The notes beneath the pieces are model-generated. The model worked only from the letters and a program-made list of their open reading frames with translations, ran no database searches and had not been told where the DNA came from. A program made the position numbers and the translations under genes. This document shows positions 10,184 to 17,280 of a stretch of DNA of 64,000 nt, piece by piece. The DNA is from a bacterium (GTDB lineage Bacteria > Desulfobacterota > Binatia > HRBIN30 > CADEER01): the NCBI GenBank assembly GCA_019637795.1, contig JAHBUY010000002.1, positions 186,001-250,000 of the forward strand, written 5' to 3'. Position 1 is the stretch's first letter. Each line of letters begins with the position of its first letter.

Positions 10184-11140
10184 ATGATCGCTGCCGCCAC
10201 GCCGGAGCACATCGCGCGCGCCGCGGCGTTGCTGCGCGCCGGGCAGGTGGTCGCCTTTCCCACCGAGACCGTCTACGGGCTCGGCGCCGACGCGACCAAT
10301 GCCGCGGCCGCCGCCCATGTCTTCGCCATCAAGCGGCGGCCGTCCTTCGATCCGCTGATCGTGCACCTCGCCGCGGCCGCGGGGGTGGATCGCGTCGCGG
10401 CATCGGTGCCCGACCTGGCGCGGCGCCTGATCGCCCGCTTCTGGCCTGGGCCGCTCACCCTCGTGCTGCCGAAGCGCGACGGCATCCCCGACATCGTGAC
10501 CGCCGGGCTGCCGTCGGTCGCCGTGCGCGTCCCCGACCACGCCGTGGCGCGCGCCCTGATCGCCGCCGCCGACCGCCCGATCGCCGCGCCCAGCGCCAAC
10601 CCGTTCGGCTACGTGAGCCCCACCACTGCCGAGCACGTCGCGGCGCAGCTCGGCGACGCCGTGCCGCTGATCCTCGACGGCGGCCCGTGCCGGGTCGGGG
10701 TCGAGTCGAGCATCGTGTCCTTCGTCGAGCCGACCCCGGTGCTCCTGCGGCCGGGCGCGGTGACGCTCGAGATGCTCGCCGCCGAGATCGGACCGCTGCG
10801 CATCGGCGGCGACGCCGCCCTGCCCACCGCACCCGGCCAGCTTCCGCGCCACTACGCGCCGGGCACGCCGGTGGAGCTGGTCGACGACCCGGCCGCCATC
10901 CCCGCGTCCCTGCGCCGCGGCGCCGCCCTGCTCGCCTGCGCGCCGGTGACCGACGGCGCCGGCTTCGCCGCCGTCGAGATCCTGTCCGCCAGCGGCGATC
11001 TCGAGCAGGCGGCGACGCGCCTGTTCGCCGCCCTGCGCGCCCTCGATGCCGGCGGCTTCCGCCGGGTCTACGCCGTCGCCGTCGCCGACGCGGGCATCGG
11101 CCGGGCGATCATGGACCGCCTGCGCCGCGCCGCGAAGTGA
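10184..11140 (+). CDS. Threonylcarbamoyl-AMP synthase (Sua5 form)
   Basis: Makes L-threonylcarbamoyl-AMP from threonine, bicarbonate and ATP for the t6A37 modification of ANN-decoding tRNAs. 318 aa, the long Sua5 type: YrdC domain at about residues 5-190 (FPTETVYGLGADA, IKRRPSFDPLIVH, RVPDH, APSANPFGYVSPT) followed by a linker containing LPRHYAPGTPV and a C-terminal Sua5 domain. Translation starts at ATG 10184, 19 nt after the HEAT-protein stop. Confidence 0.93.
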   Translation: MIAAATPEHIARAAALLRAGQVVAFPTETVYGLGADATNAAAAAHVFAIKRRPSFDPLIVHLAAAAGVDRVAASVPDLARRLIARFWPGPLTLVLPKRDGIPDIVTAGLPSVAVRVPDHAVARALIAAADRPIAAPSANPFGYVSPTTAEHVAAQLGDAVPLILDGGPCRVGVESSIVSFVEPTPVLLRPGAVTLEMLAAEIGPLRIGGDAALPTAPGQLPRHYAPGTPVELVDDPAAIPASLRRGAALLACAPVTDGAGFAAVEILSASGDLEQAATRLFAALRALDAGGFRRVYAVAVADAGIGRAIMDRLRRAAK

Positions 11141-11233
11141 TCGCCGGCGCGCGCTCTGACGCGGCGGGCGACGCTCCGCCGAGCGCGTTGATCACCGCCT
11201 CGCTGGCCGGCGGCTCGCAGCGCGGCTCGCGGA

Positions 11234-11368
11234 TCAGCGCCGAGAGGTAGTCCTGGCCACCTCGAGGGCCAGGATCGTCTTGCCGACCTGGCGCGGTCCG
11301 AGCAGCGCCACCGCCGGCGCTTCGGACAATGCGGTCGCGAGGTCCGCCAGAAGGCGGCGGGGGATCAT
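11234..11368 (-). pseudogene. Remnant of a P-loop ATPase gene (DUF4143-associated AAA type)
   Basis: On the minus strand an ATG at 11368 opens a 44-codon frame with a complete Walker A motif, LLGPRQVGKT, preceded by MIPRRLLADLATALSEAP. This is the usual N-terminus of stand-alone AAA ATPases with a C-terminal DUF4143. The frame then stops at 11234, and another frame of the same strand continues without stop for some distance (GQDYLSALIREP). Normal members have about 380-400 residues, so this is a decayed or deleted copy. It lies in a 406-bp gap after the Sua5 gene; nothing recognisable was found in 11369-11546. Confidence 0.6.
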
Positions 11369-11546
11369 GCGTGCAATTACGGAGTGTCGCTCCAGGAATG
11401 CAAGGATACCCGGGGCCGCGCCCGCGACGGACCCGCCTGGACCGGAGTCTCCGAGTCCGACGTGGCCTGGCGAGACGACGGCCCGTTCGCAGCGGAGGAA
11501 GGCGGAACAGCTCCCCAGCTCTCCCGCCGAGGCCGGAACGGGCCGC

Positions 11547-11870
11547 TCACGTGCGCCGCAGCGGCACCACGACGCCGGTGTTCGGCGGCGTGGCGACGTC
11601 GGGCGCCACCCGCCGCAGCAGGCCGGGCGCTACCCGCCAGCGCTGCCCGTCGTCGGTGACGACGGTGACCGATTTCCGGTTGTAGCGCGTCAGCATGCCG
11701 ACGACCGCGGACACGCCGTCGGCCGCGAAGGACACGCGATCGCCGATGCGGAACTCGAGCATCTGCGAATGCGCCCGCATCTGGCGGAGAAACCGCAGCC
11801 GCTCGACGACGCGATGGTTGAGGTCCACCAACTCCGCTTCGCTCAGACCGTCGATATCGATCGTGCCCAC
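11547..11870 (-). CDS. Conserved hypothetical protein, 107 aa
   Basis: Small soluble protein with a helical N-terminus (IDGLSEAELVDLNHRVVERL, then RFLRQMRAH) and a beta-rich KOW/Tudor-like C-terminal half (FRIGDRVSF, GMLTRYNRKSVTVVTDDGQRW). Proteins of this pattern recur in many bacteria without assigned function; the C-terminal half suggests a small nucleic-acid- or protein-binding barrel, which is inference. The start is GTG at 11870 with a GGAGG Shine-Dalgarno about 6 bases upstream. It lies 75 bases downstream of nothing on its own strand except purC's 3' side, so it is probably a separate unit. Confidence 0.75.
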   Translation of the reverse strand: MGTIDIDGLSEAELVDLNHRVVERLRFLRQMRAHSQMLEFRIGDRVSFAADGVSAVVGMLTRYNRKSVTVVTDDGQRWRVAPGLLRRVAPDVATPPNTGVVVPLRRT

Positions 11871-11945
11871 CGTTCGCCTCCAGCGCGGTCCGTCGACCCG
11901 AACGCCGCCGGCGCGCAGCGCGCCGGCGGCCCGTCGTTGATCCCG

Positions 11946-12821
11946 CTACTCGGTGAGGCGCTTCAGCGCCTCGCGGTACTTCTCCGAGGTCTTGCGCACC
12001 ACCTCCTCCGGCAGCTCGGGACCGGGGGGCTCCTTCTTCCAGCCGATCTGCGTCAGGTAGTCGCGCACGTACTGCTTGTCGAAGCTCGGCGGCGAGGTGC
12101 CGGGGCGGTACTCGCTGCGCGGCCAGAAGCGCGACGAGTCGGGCGTCATCACCTCGTCGATGAGGATGATCTCGTCGTCCAGCAGCCCGAACTCGAACTT
12201 GGTGTCGGCGATGATGATGCCGCGCTGTTCGGCCCAGTCGGCGCCGAAGCGGTAGAGGGCGAGGCTCAGGTCGCGCACCTGCGCCGCGCGCCCCGCGCCG
12301 AGCAGGCGCTCGGCGTCGGCGAACGAGATGTTCTGGTCGTGCTCGCCCTGCGGCGCCTTGGTGGACGGCGTGAAGATCGCCGCGGGCAGCTTGTCGGCCT
12401 GGCGCAGCCCGGCCGGCAGCGGCTCGCGGCACACCGTGCCGTGGCGCGTGTACTCCTCCCATCCCGAGCCGACGAGATAGCCGCGCACCACCGCTTCCAC
12501 CGGCAGCGGCTTCGCCTTCTTCACGATCTGCGAACGATCGCGCAGCCGCTCCACCCATGCCGGCGGCACCGCGTCCTCAAGCCGCCGTTCGAGCAGGTGG
12601 TTGTCGACGATGTGCCGCGTGCGCGCGAACCAGAACGTGGACAGCGTGTTCAGCACGCGGCCCTTGTCGGGGATCGGCGTCGGCAGCACCACGTCGAACG
12701 CGGACAGCCGGTCGCTGGTGACCACCAGCAGGGCGTCGCCGAGGTCGTACACGTCGCGCACCTTGCCGCGGAACAGCAGCGGCAGCTCTTTGATGTCGCT
12801 CTCGAACAGCACGTCGCTCAT
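11946..12821 (-). CDS. purC: Phosphoribosylaminoimidazole-succinocarboxamide synthase
   Basis: SAICAR synthetase of de novo purine synthesis: joins CAIR and aspartate with ATP. 291 aa, the length of the longer eukaryote-like/proteobacterial form. Characteristic segments are RGKVRDVYDLG near residue 18, VTSDRLSAFDVVLPTPIP, VVRGYLVGSGW, IIADTKFEFG and LIDEVMTPDSSRFW. ATG 12821 begins a canonical N-terminus; the frame upstream is not coding. A CGGTAGGAC stretch lies 8-16 bases before the ATG and no Shine-Dalgarno is seen, consistent with a very short leader. Confidence 0.95.
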   Translation of the reverse strand: MSDVLFESDIKELPLLFRGKVRDVYDLGDALLVVTSDRLSAFDVVLPTPIPDKGRVLNTLSTFWFARTRHIVDNHLLERRLEDAVPPAWVERLRDRSQIVKKAKPLPVEAVVRGYLVGSGWEEYTRHGTVCREPLPAGLRQADKLPAAIFTPSTKAPQGEHDQNISFADAERLLGAGRAAQVRDLSLALYRFGADWAEQRGIIIADTKFEFGLLDDEIILIDEVMTPDSSRFWPRSEYRPGTSPPSFDKQYVRDYLTQIGWKKEPPGPELPEEVVRKTSEKYREALKRLTE

Positions 12822-12936
12822 CGGGCTTGTCCTACCGAAAAACCAGCCGCAGAGGAACACGGAGGGCCGCGGCGCCGATCGGGAGATGGGTGGCGGCCCG
12901 GTAGCCCCGCGCCAGCCCCTTCGGTATGACAGCGGC

Positions 12937-13371
12937 ATGTCGCGTTCCCTCTGGCTCGGGCTCGCCTGCCTGCTCGCGGCCTGCACGCGCGGCGCATTGG
13001 ATTCCGTGCCGCCACCGGCCTATGGCAGCGCCGCCTGCGCCACCTGCCAGGAGGTGATCGGCGCGCCCCGGCACGCGGCGCAGTTCGTGCGCGCCGACGG
13101 GACGGTGCTGTCGTTCGACGCGCCCGTCTGCCTGTTCCGCGCCCTGCGGCGCGAGTCCGCGCCGCCGCGCGCCATCCGCTTCCACGGTCCCGACGAGGCC
13201 TGGATCGCCGCCGACGACGCCTGGTTCGCGGCGCTGCCCGGGGCCGAGACGCCGCACGGCGCCGGCTGGACGGCGTTCGCGAGCTTCGGCGCGGCGCAGG
13301 ACGCGGTGGCGCAGGCGGGCAGCGGCGAGATCCTCGCTTTCGCGCAGGCGCGCGAGCGGCTCGGGCAGTGA
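12937..13371 (+). CDS. NosL-like lipoprotein (putative copper-binding)
   Basis: 144-aa lipoprotein: signal peptide with lipobox LLAAC, lipidated Cys at residue 16. The mature part has CATCQEVI (two Cys, close to the NosL C-x2-C-x-M pattern) and an AxFxRADGTVLSFDAPVCLF-like segment similar to NosL family proteins, which carry Cu(I) for nitrous oxide reductase maturation. No nosZ is in the window, so the partner is unknown. ATG 12937; a TATGAC hexamer lies 6 bases before it. The next gene overlaps its stop (GTGA), so the two are coupled. Confidence 0.6.
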   Translation: MSRSLWLGLACLLAACTRGALDSVPPPAYGSAACATCQEVIGAPRHAAQFVRADGTVLSFDAPVCLFRALRRESAPPRAIRFHGPDEAWIAADDAWFAALPGAETPHGAGWTAFASFGAAQDAVAQAGSGEILAFAQARERLGQ

Positions 13372-13943
13372 CCTCCGTTCCGCCCCCGGCGCCGGCCTCC
13401 GTCGGCCCCACCAGCGGCCCGATCGCCGCCCGCGTCGGCGCCGCGCTCCTGCTGCGCCGCGACTTCTACGAGCGCGCCGCCGCGGATCAGACCGCCACCG
13501 GCCCGGCCGGCGCGATGGTCTGTCTGGTGACGCTGGCGCGCGAGTCGGTCGTCATCTACGAGCTCAGCCAGGTCGAGAAGCTCTGGGGGCTCATCCTGCC
13601 GGTGCTCGTCGCCCTGGCCCTGATCGCCTGGCTGCTGCTCGGCGCCGTCGCCTGGCTGGTCACGCGGCTGACGGCGTCGCGGCCGGCGTTCCGGCGCCTG
13701 CTGCGCTGTCTCGGGTTCGCGCAGACGCCGACGATGCTGCTCGCCACCCTGGCCGCCGCGTCCGATCCGACGCTCTACCTGGCGCTGTACGGGCTGCTGA
13801 TGCTGTGGGCCTTCGCGGCCCTCGTCGTCGCGCTGCGCGCCGCCGCGACGGTGACCACCGGGGCGGCGATCCCGCTCGCCCTGCCGGTCTTCCTCGCCCA
13901 GCTCGCGCTGCTGCTGCTCAGCCGCTACGTCGCCCTCGGCTGA
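13368..13943 (+). CDS. YIP1-like membrane protein
   Basis: 191-aa integral membrane protein with about four to five hydrophobic segments (for example LILPVLVALALIAWLLLGAV and LYLALYGLLMLWAFAALVVA). The overall layout resembles YIP1-family proteins, whose bacterial function is unknown. Translation begins at GTG 13368 inside the NosL-like gene stop. The coupling suggests that the membrane protein and the lipoprotein act together. Confidence 0.6.
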   Translation: MTSVPPPAPASVGPTSGPIAARVGAALLLRRDFYERAAADQTATGPAGAMVCLVTLARESVVIYELSQVEKLWGLILPVLVALALIAWLLLGAVAWLVTRLTASRPAFRRLLRCLGFAQTPTMLLATLAAASDPTLYLALYGLLMLWAFAALVVALRAAATVTTGAAIPLALPVFLAQLALLLLSRYVALG

Positions 13944-13950
13944 CGGCGCG

Positions 13951-14418
13951 TCAGGGCGCGAACGGCAGCGCCCAGCCGCGATAGCGCGCGATGCGGCCGT
14001 CGCGAAAGCGGTATTCCAGCATCCCCCGCTCGTCGAACTCCTCGCCGTTGTGGCGCCAGTGGCCGCGCTGGCGGATGATCATCACCACCACGTCGCCCTG
14101 GGCGGCCAGGGTCTCGATCTCCACCCACTCGAACGTCAGGACGCCGAAGTTGCGCCGGATGCCCTCCTCCACCTCGGCCAGACCGCGCCCCGCCATTCGG
14201 AAGGGCACCGGTCCGCCGGCGTACAGCGCGTAGCTGGCGTCGGGATCGAGGTAGCGCATGGCGCCCGCGTAGTCGTCGGCGGCGATGGCGGCGAACAGCT
14301 CGCCGAGGCAGCGCACGTGTTCGGTCTCGACGCGCTTGTCGGTCGCCGCGCCATCGCCGCGCTCGAACGCCTCGACGAGCTGTGCCGCGAGACGAACGAA
14401 GCCGGGTTGCATCGCCAT
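13951..14418 (-). CDS. SnoaL/NTF2-like protein
   Basis: 155-aa protein with the alpha+beta cone-fold pattern of the SnoaL-like/limonene epoxide hydrolase superfamily: LGELFAAIAADDYAGAMRYL, then YLDPDASYALY, and a C-terminal strand set ending in YRFRDGRIARYRGW. Members are small-molecule isomerases, hydrolases or binding proteins; no substrate can be inferred. ATG 14418 has an alternative Met two codons later. Convergent with the preceding membrane-protein gene. Confidence 0.75.
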   Translation of the reverse strand: MAMQPGFVRLAAQLVEAFERGDGAATDKRVETEHVRCLGELFAAIAADDYAGAMRYLDPDASYALYAGGPVPFRMAGRGLAEVEEGIRRNFGVLTFEWVEIETLAAQGDVVVMIIRQRGHWRHNGEEFDERGMLEYRFRDGRIARYRGWALPFAP

Positions 14419-14534
14419 GGACCCCCGGCGCCTTTGAGCGCGCCGCCCGGCGTGCTGTCAACCGCGGGCTCGGTTTGCGCCCAGCGCGCGTCCCCAGGTA
14501 CTACCGACGCCCGTCGTTCGACGGAGGAGGCGCG

Positions 14535-15839
14535 ATGCCCTGGGATTTCGAGACCGAGCCCGACTTCCAAGCCAAGCTCGACTGGATCGACGCCTTCGTG
14601 CGCGAGCAGGTCGAGCCGCTCGACCTCGCCTTTCGCGACCCGGCGGCGCCGTACGTGCGCGACAATCCGACCTACCAACGGGTCACCGCGCCGCTGAAGG
14701 CGGAGGTCCGCCGCCAGGGGCTGTGGGCCTGCCACCTCGGCCCCGAGCTCGGCGGACCGGGGTACGGGCAACTCAAGCTGGCGCTGATGAACGAGATCCT
14801 CGGCCGCTCCAACTGGGCGCCGACGATCTTCGGCTGCCAGGCGCCCGATTCCGGCAATGCCGAGATCCTCGCCCACTACGGCACCCCGGAGCAGAAGCAG
14901 CGCTACCTGCAGCCCCTGCTCGACGGCGAGATCGTCTCCTGCTTCTCGATGACCGAGCCGCAGGCCGGCGCCGATCCGCGCGAGTTCCGCTGCCGGGCGG
15001 TGCGCGATGGCGACCATTGGGTGATCAACGGCGAGAAGTACTTCTCCTCGCACGCCGATCTGGCCAGCTTCCTCATCACCATGGCGATCACCGATCCCGA
15101 GGTGCCGGTGCACCAGGGCGCCTCGATGTTCCTCGTCCCTCGCGACACCCCCGGGCTCCACATCGTCCGCAACGCCGGCCTCGCCGGCGAGCCGCTCGGC
15201 GAGGGGCACCACGCCTACATCCGCTACGAGAACTGCCGCGTGCCCGCCGACGCCGTGCTCGGCGGTCCGGGGCAGGCCTTCGCCATCGCCCAGACGCGCC
15301 TCGGCGGCGGCCGCATCCACCACGCCATGCGCACCGTCGCCATGGTGAAGAAGGCGCTGCGCATGATGTGCGAGCGGGCGCTCTCGCGCCGCACCCAGGG
15401 CGAGGCGCTGGCGGCGAAGCAGATGGTGCAGCAGTACATCGCCGATTCGTTCATCCAGCTCGAGCAGTTCCGGCTGCTCGTCCTCTACACCGCCTGGCAC
15501 ATCGACAAGGGCCACGCGCGCGAGGCGCGCACCTACATCGCGGCGGTGAAGGTGCAGATGGCGGAGGTGCTGCACGACGTCGTCCGCCGCGCCGTGCAGG
15601 TGCACGGCGCCATCGGCTGCTCCAACGAGCTGCCGCTGATGTCGCTGTGGTCGGCGGTGCCGGTGCTCGCCATCGCCGACGGCCCCACCGAGGTGCACAA
15701 GCTCACCGTCGCCAAGGCGGTCCTGAAGGCGTACCAGCCGTACGACGGCCTGTGGCCGCGCGACTTCCTGCCCGACCGCGTCGCCGAGGCGCGGGCGCGC
15801 ATCGCCAACGCCCTCGAGCGCGAGGCGGGCAACCTGTAA
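14535..15839 (+). CDS. Acyl-CoA dehydrogenase
   Basis: 434-aa flavoprotein that would introduce an alpha,beta double bond into an acyl-CoA. Family signatures visible: CFSMTEPQAGADP (FAD/substrate loop), VINGEKYFSS, LGGGRIHHAMRTV and the C-terminal QVHGAIGCSNELPL with DGPTEVHKLTVAK. The N-terminus and length match the FadE/ACAD10-11-like long group. A strong GGAGGAGG Shine-Dalgarno lies at 14523-14530, 4 bases before ATG 14535. The downstream APH-fold gene is a common partner of this ACAD group (ACAD10/11 fusions in eukaryotes), although an inverted repeat separates them here. Confidence 0.93.
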   Translation: MPWDFETEPDFQAKLDWIDAFVREQVEPLDLAFRDPAAPYVRDNPTYQRVTAPLKAEVRRQGLWACHLGPELGGPGYGQLKLALMNEILGRSNWAPTIFGCQAPDSGNAEILAHYGTPEQKQRYLQPLLDGEIVSCFSMTEPQAGADPREFRCRAVRDGDHWVINGEKYFSSHADLASFLITMAITDPEVPVHQGASMFLVPRDTPGLHIVRNAGLAGEPLGEGHHAYIRYENCRVPADAVLGGPGQAFAIAQTRLGGGRIHHAMRTVAMVKKALRMMCERALSRRTQGEALAAKQMVQQYIADSFIQLEQFRLLVLYTAWHIDKGHAREARTYIAAVKVQMAEVLHDVVRRAVQVHGAIGCSNELPLMSLWSAVPVLAIADGPTEVHKLTVAKAVLKAYQPYDGLWPRDFLPDRVAEARARIANALEREAGNL

Positions 15840-15860
15840 CCTCGATCTCACAAAAATAAG

Positions 15861-16009
15861 CTCACCACGGAGGCACGGAGACACGGAGAGTACAGCGTCG
15901 GGATGGCTGGTTGGCGGGAATCCGTACGGTCCTTGCCGATGGGGTTGGGATCCCCGCCCCGTGCCCCTCGTTCTCCGGCTGTTCCGCGTCTCCGTGCCTC
16001 CGTGGTGAG
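15861..16009. repeat. Long inverted repeat, 22-bp perfect arms
   Basis: The arms at 15861-15882 and 15988-16009 are exact reverse complements over 22 bases (core caccacggaggcacggaga), with a 105-nt loop. The left arm continues as an imperfect direct repetition of cacggag. It occupies most of the gap between the acyl-CoA dehydrogenase and phosphotransferase genes. It resembles, in longer form, the inverted repeat at 5272-5323. Confidence 0.85.
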
Positions 16010-16062
16010 AGTGCTGTTGTCTGATCAACGCTAACCAGGGAGCGCACGGAGGCGCACAGAGG

Positions 16063-17109
16063 ATGGACGAGCGGATTCGCGAGCTGCTCAACCCCGACGC
16101 GTTGGCGCGCTGGATGGACGAACGCCGCCTGCCCGGCGCGGGATCGCCGATCGAGGCGCGCTTCATCAGCGGCGGCGCCTCGAACGAGATCTTCGAGATC
16201 ATCCGCGGCGACGCCCGCCTGGTGCTGCGGCGGCCGCCCCGCCAGGTGCCCAAGGGGCGCAACGAGTCGATGCTGCGCGAGTACCGGGTGCTGGCGGCGC
16301 TGCGCGACAGCGACGTGCCGCACACCCGGGTCCTCGCCGCCTGCGACGACCCGGACCTGCTCGGCGCCTGCTTCTACCTGATGGAACACGTCGACGGGTG
16401 GTCGTGCATGAATCTCGACGGCTGGCCGCCGCCCTTCGACACCGACCTGGCGGCGCGCGCCGGCCTGGCCAACGAGCTGGTCGACGCCATCGCGCGGCTC
16501 AGCAGCGTCGACTGGAAGGCGCGCGGCCTCGAGGGTTTCGGCAGGCCGGAGGGCTTCCACGAGCGCCAGGTGGACCGCTGGCTGGCGCATCTCGCCGGCT
16601 TCAAGTTCCGCGACCTCCCCGGCCTCGACGACGCCGCCGCCTGGCTGCGCGGCTATCTGCCGCGCTCGTACGTGCCGGGGATCATCCACGGCGACTACCA
16701 GTTCGCCAACGTCATGTTCCGCCACGGCGCGCCGGCGCGCCTGGCGGCGATCGTCGACTGGGAGATGAGCACCATCGGCGATCCCCTGCTCGATCTCGCC
16801 TGGGTGGTGATGGCGTGGCCGAACCCGGACGAGGAGCGCGCCACCTCCGGCTACGTCGATTACACCGGCATGCCGAGCCGCGAGGAGCTGCTCGAGCGCT
16901 ACGCGCGGGTCAGCGGCCGGCCGGTCGACGAGATCGATTACTACGTCATCCTCGCCCGCTTCAAAATGGCCGTCGTGCTCGAGGGCGGCTACGCCCGCTA
17001 CGTCCAGGGCGGCGCCGACAATCCGAAGATGCGGATGTTCGGCGACGTCGTCCTCGACATGGCCCGCAAGGCCGGCGAGCTGGCCCGATCCACGCGCCTC
17101 GGCCGCTGA
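16063..17109 (+). CDS. Phosphotransferase family protein (APH fold)
   Basis: 348-aa protein of the aminoglycoside-phosphotransferase-like kinase family. The catalytic loop is IIHGDYQFANVMF near residues 206-218 and the metal-binding segment is AIVDWEMSTIGDPLLDLAW. This is the acyl-CoA-dehydrogenase-associated subgroup (ACAD10/11-like), and the gene follows an acyl-CoA dehydrogenase, so phosphorylation of a hydroxyacyl substrate is more likely than drug resistance. That functional reading is inference. ATG 16063 is preceded by an AGAGG sequence. Confidence 0.88.
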   Translation: MDERIRELLNPDALARWMDERRLPGAGSPIEARFISGGASNEIFEIIRGDARLVLRRPPRQVPKGRNESMLREYRVLAALRDSDVPHTRVLAACDDPDLLGACFYLMEHVDGWSCMNLDGWPPPFDTDLAARAGLANELVDAIARLSSVDWKARGLEGFGRPEGFHERQVDRWLAHLAGFKFRDLPGLDDAAAWLRGYLPRSYVPGIIHGDYQFANVMFRHGAPARLAAIVDWEMSTIGDPLLDLAWVVMAWPNPDEERATSGYVDYTGMPSREELLERYARVSGRPVDEIDYYVILARFKMAVVLEGGYARYVQGGADNPKMRMFGDVVLDMARKAGELARSTRLGR

Positions 17110-17280
17110 CCCGGCCGCCGGCTTGTGGGGGGCGTTCGCGGTCGAGGCACGCCCCCCGTCGCCGAACGTGCAGCCTGTGCGCGAGCCGCGCCACGGCTCG
17201 GCGCCTACGCGGTGCGGGCGGTCGGGCGCGGGGCGACGAGCTGGCGGCCGCACGCGGGCGCGCCGCTCGTCGCCGCCGTG

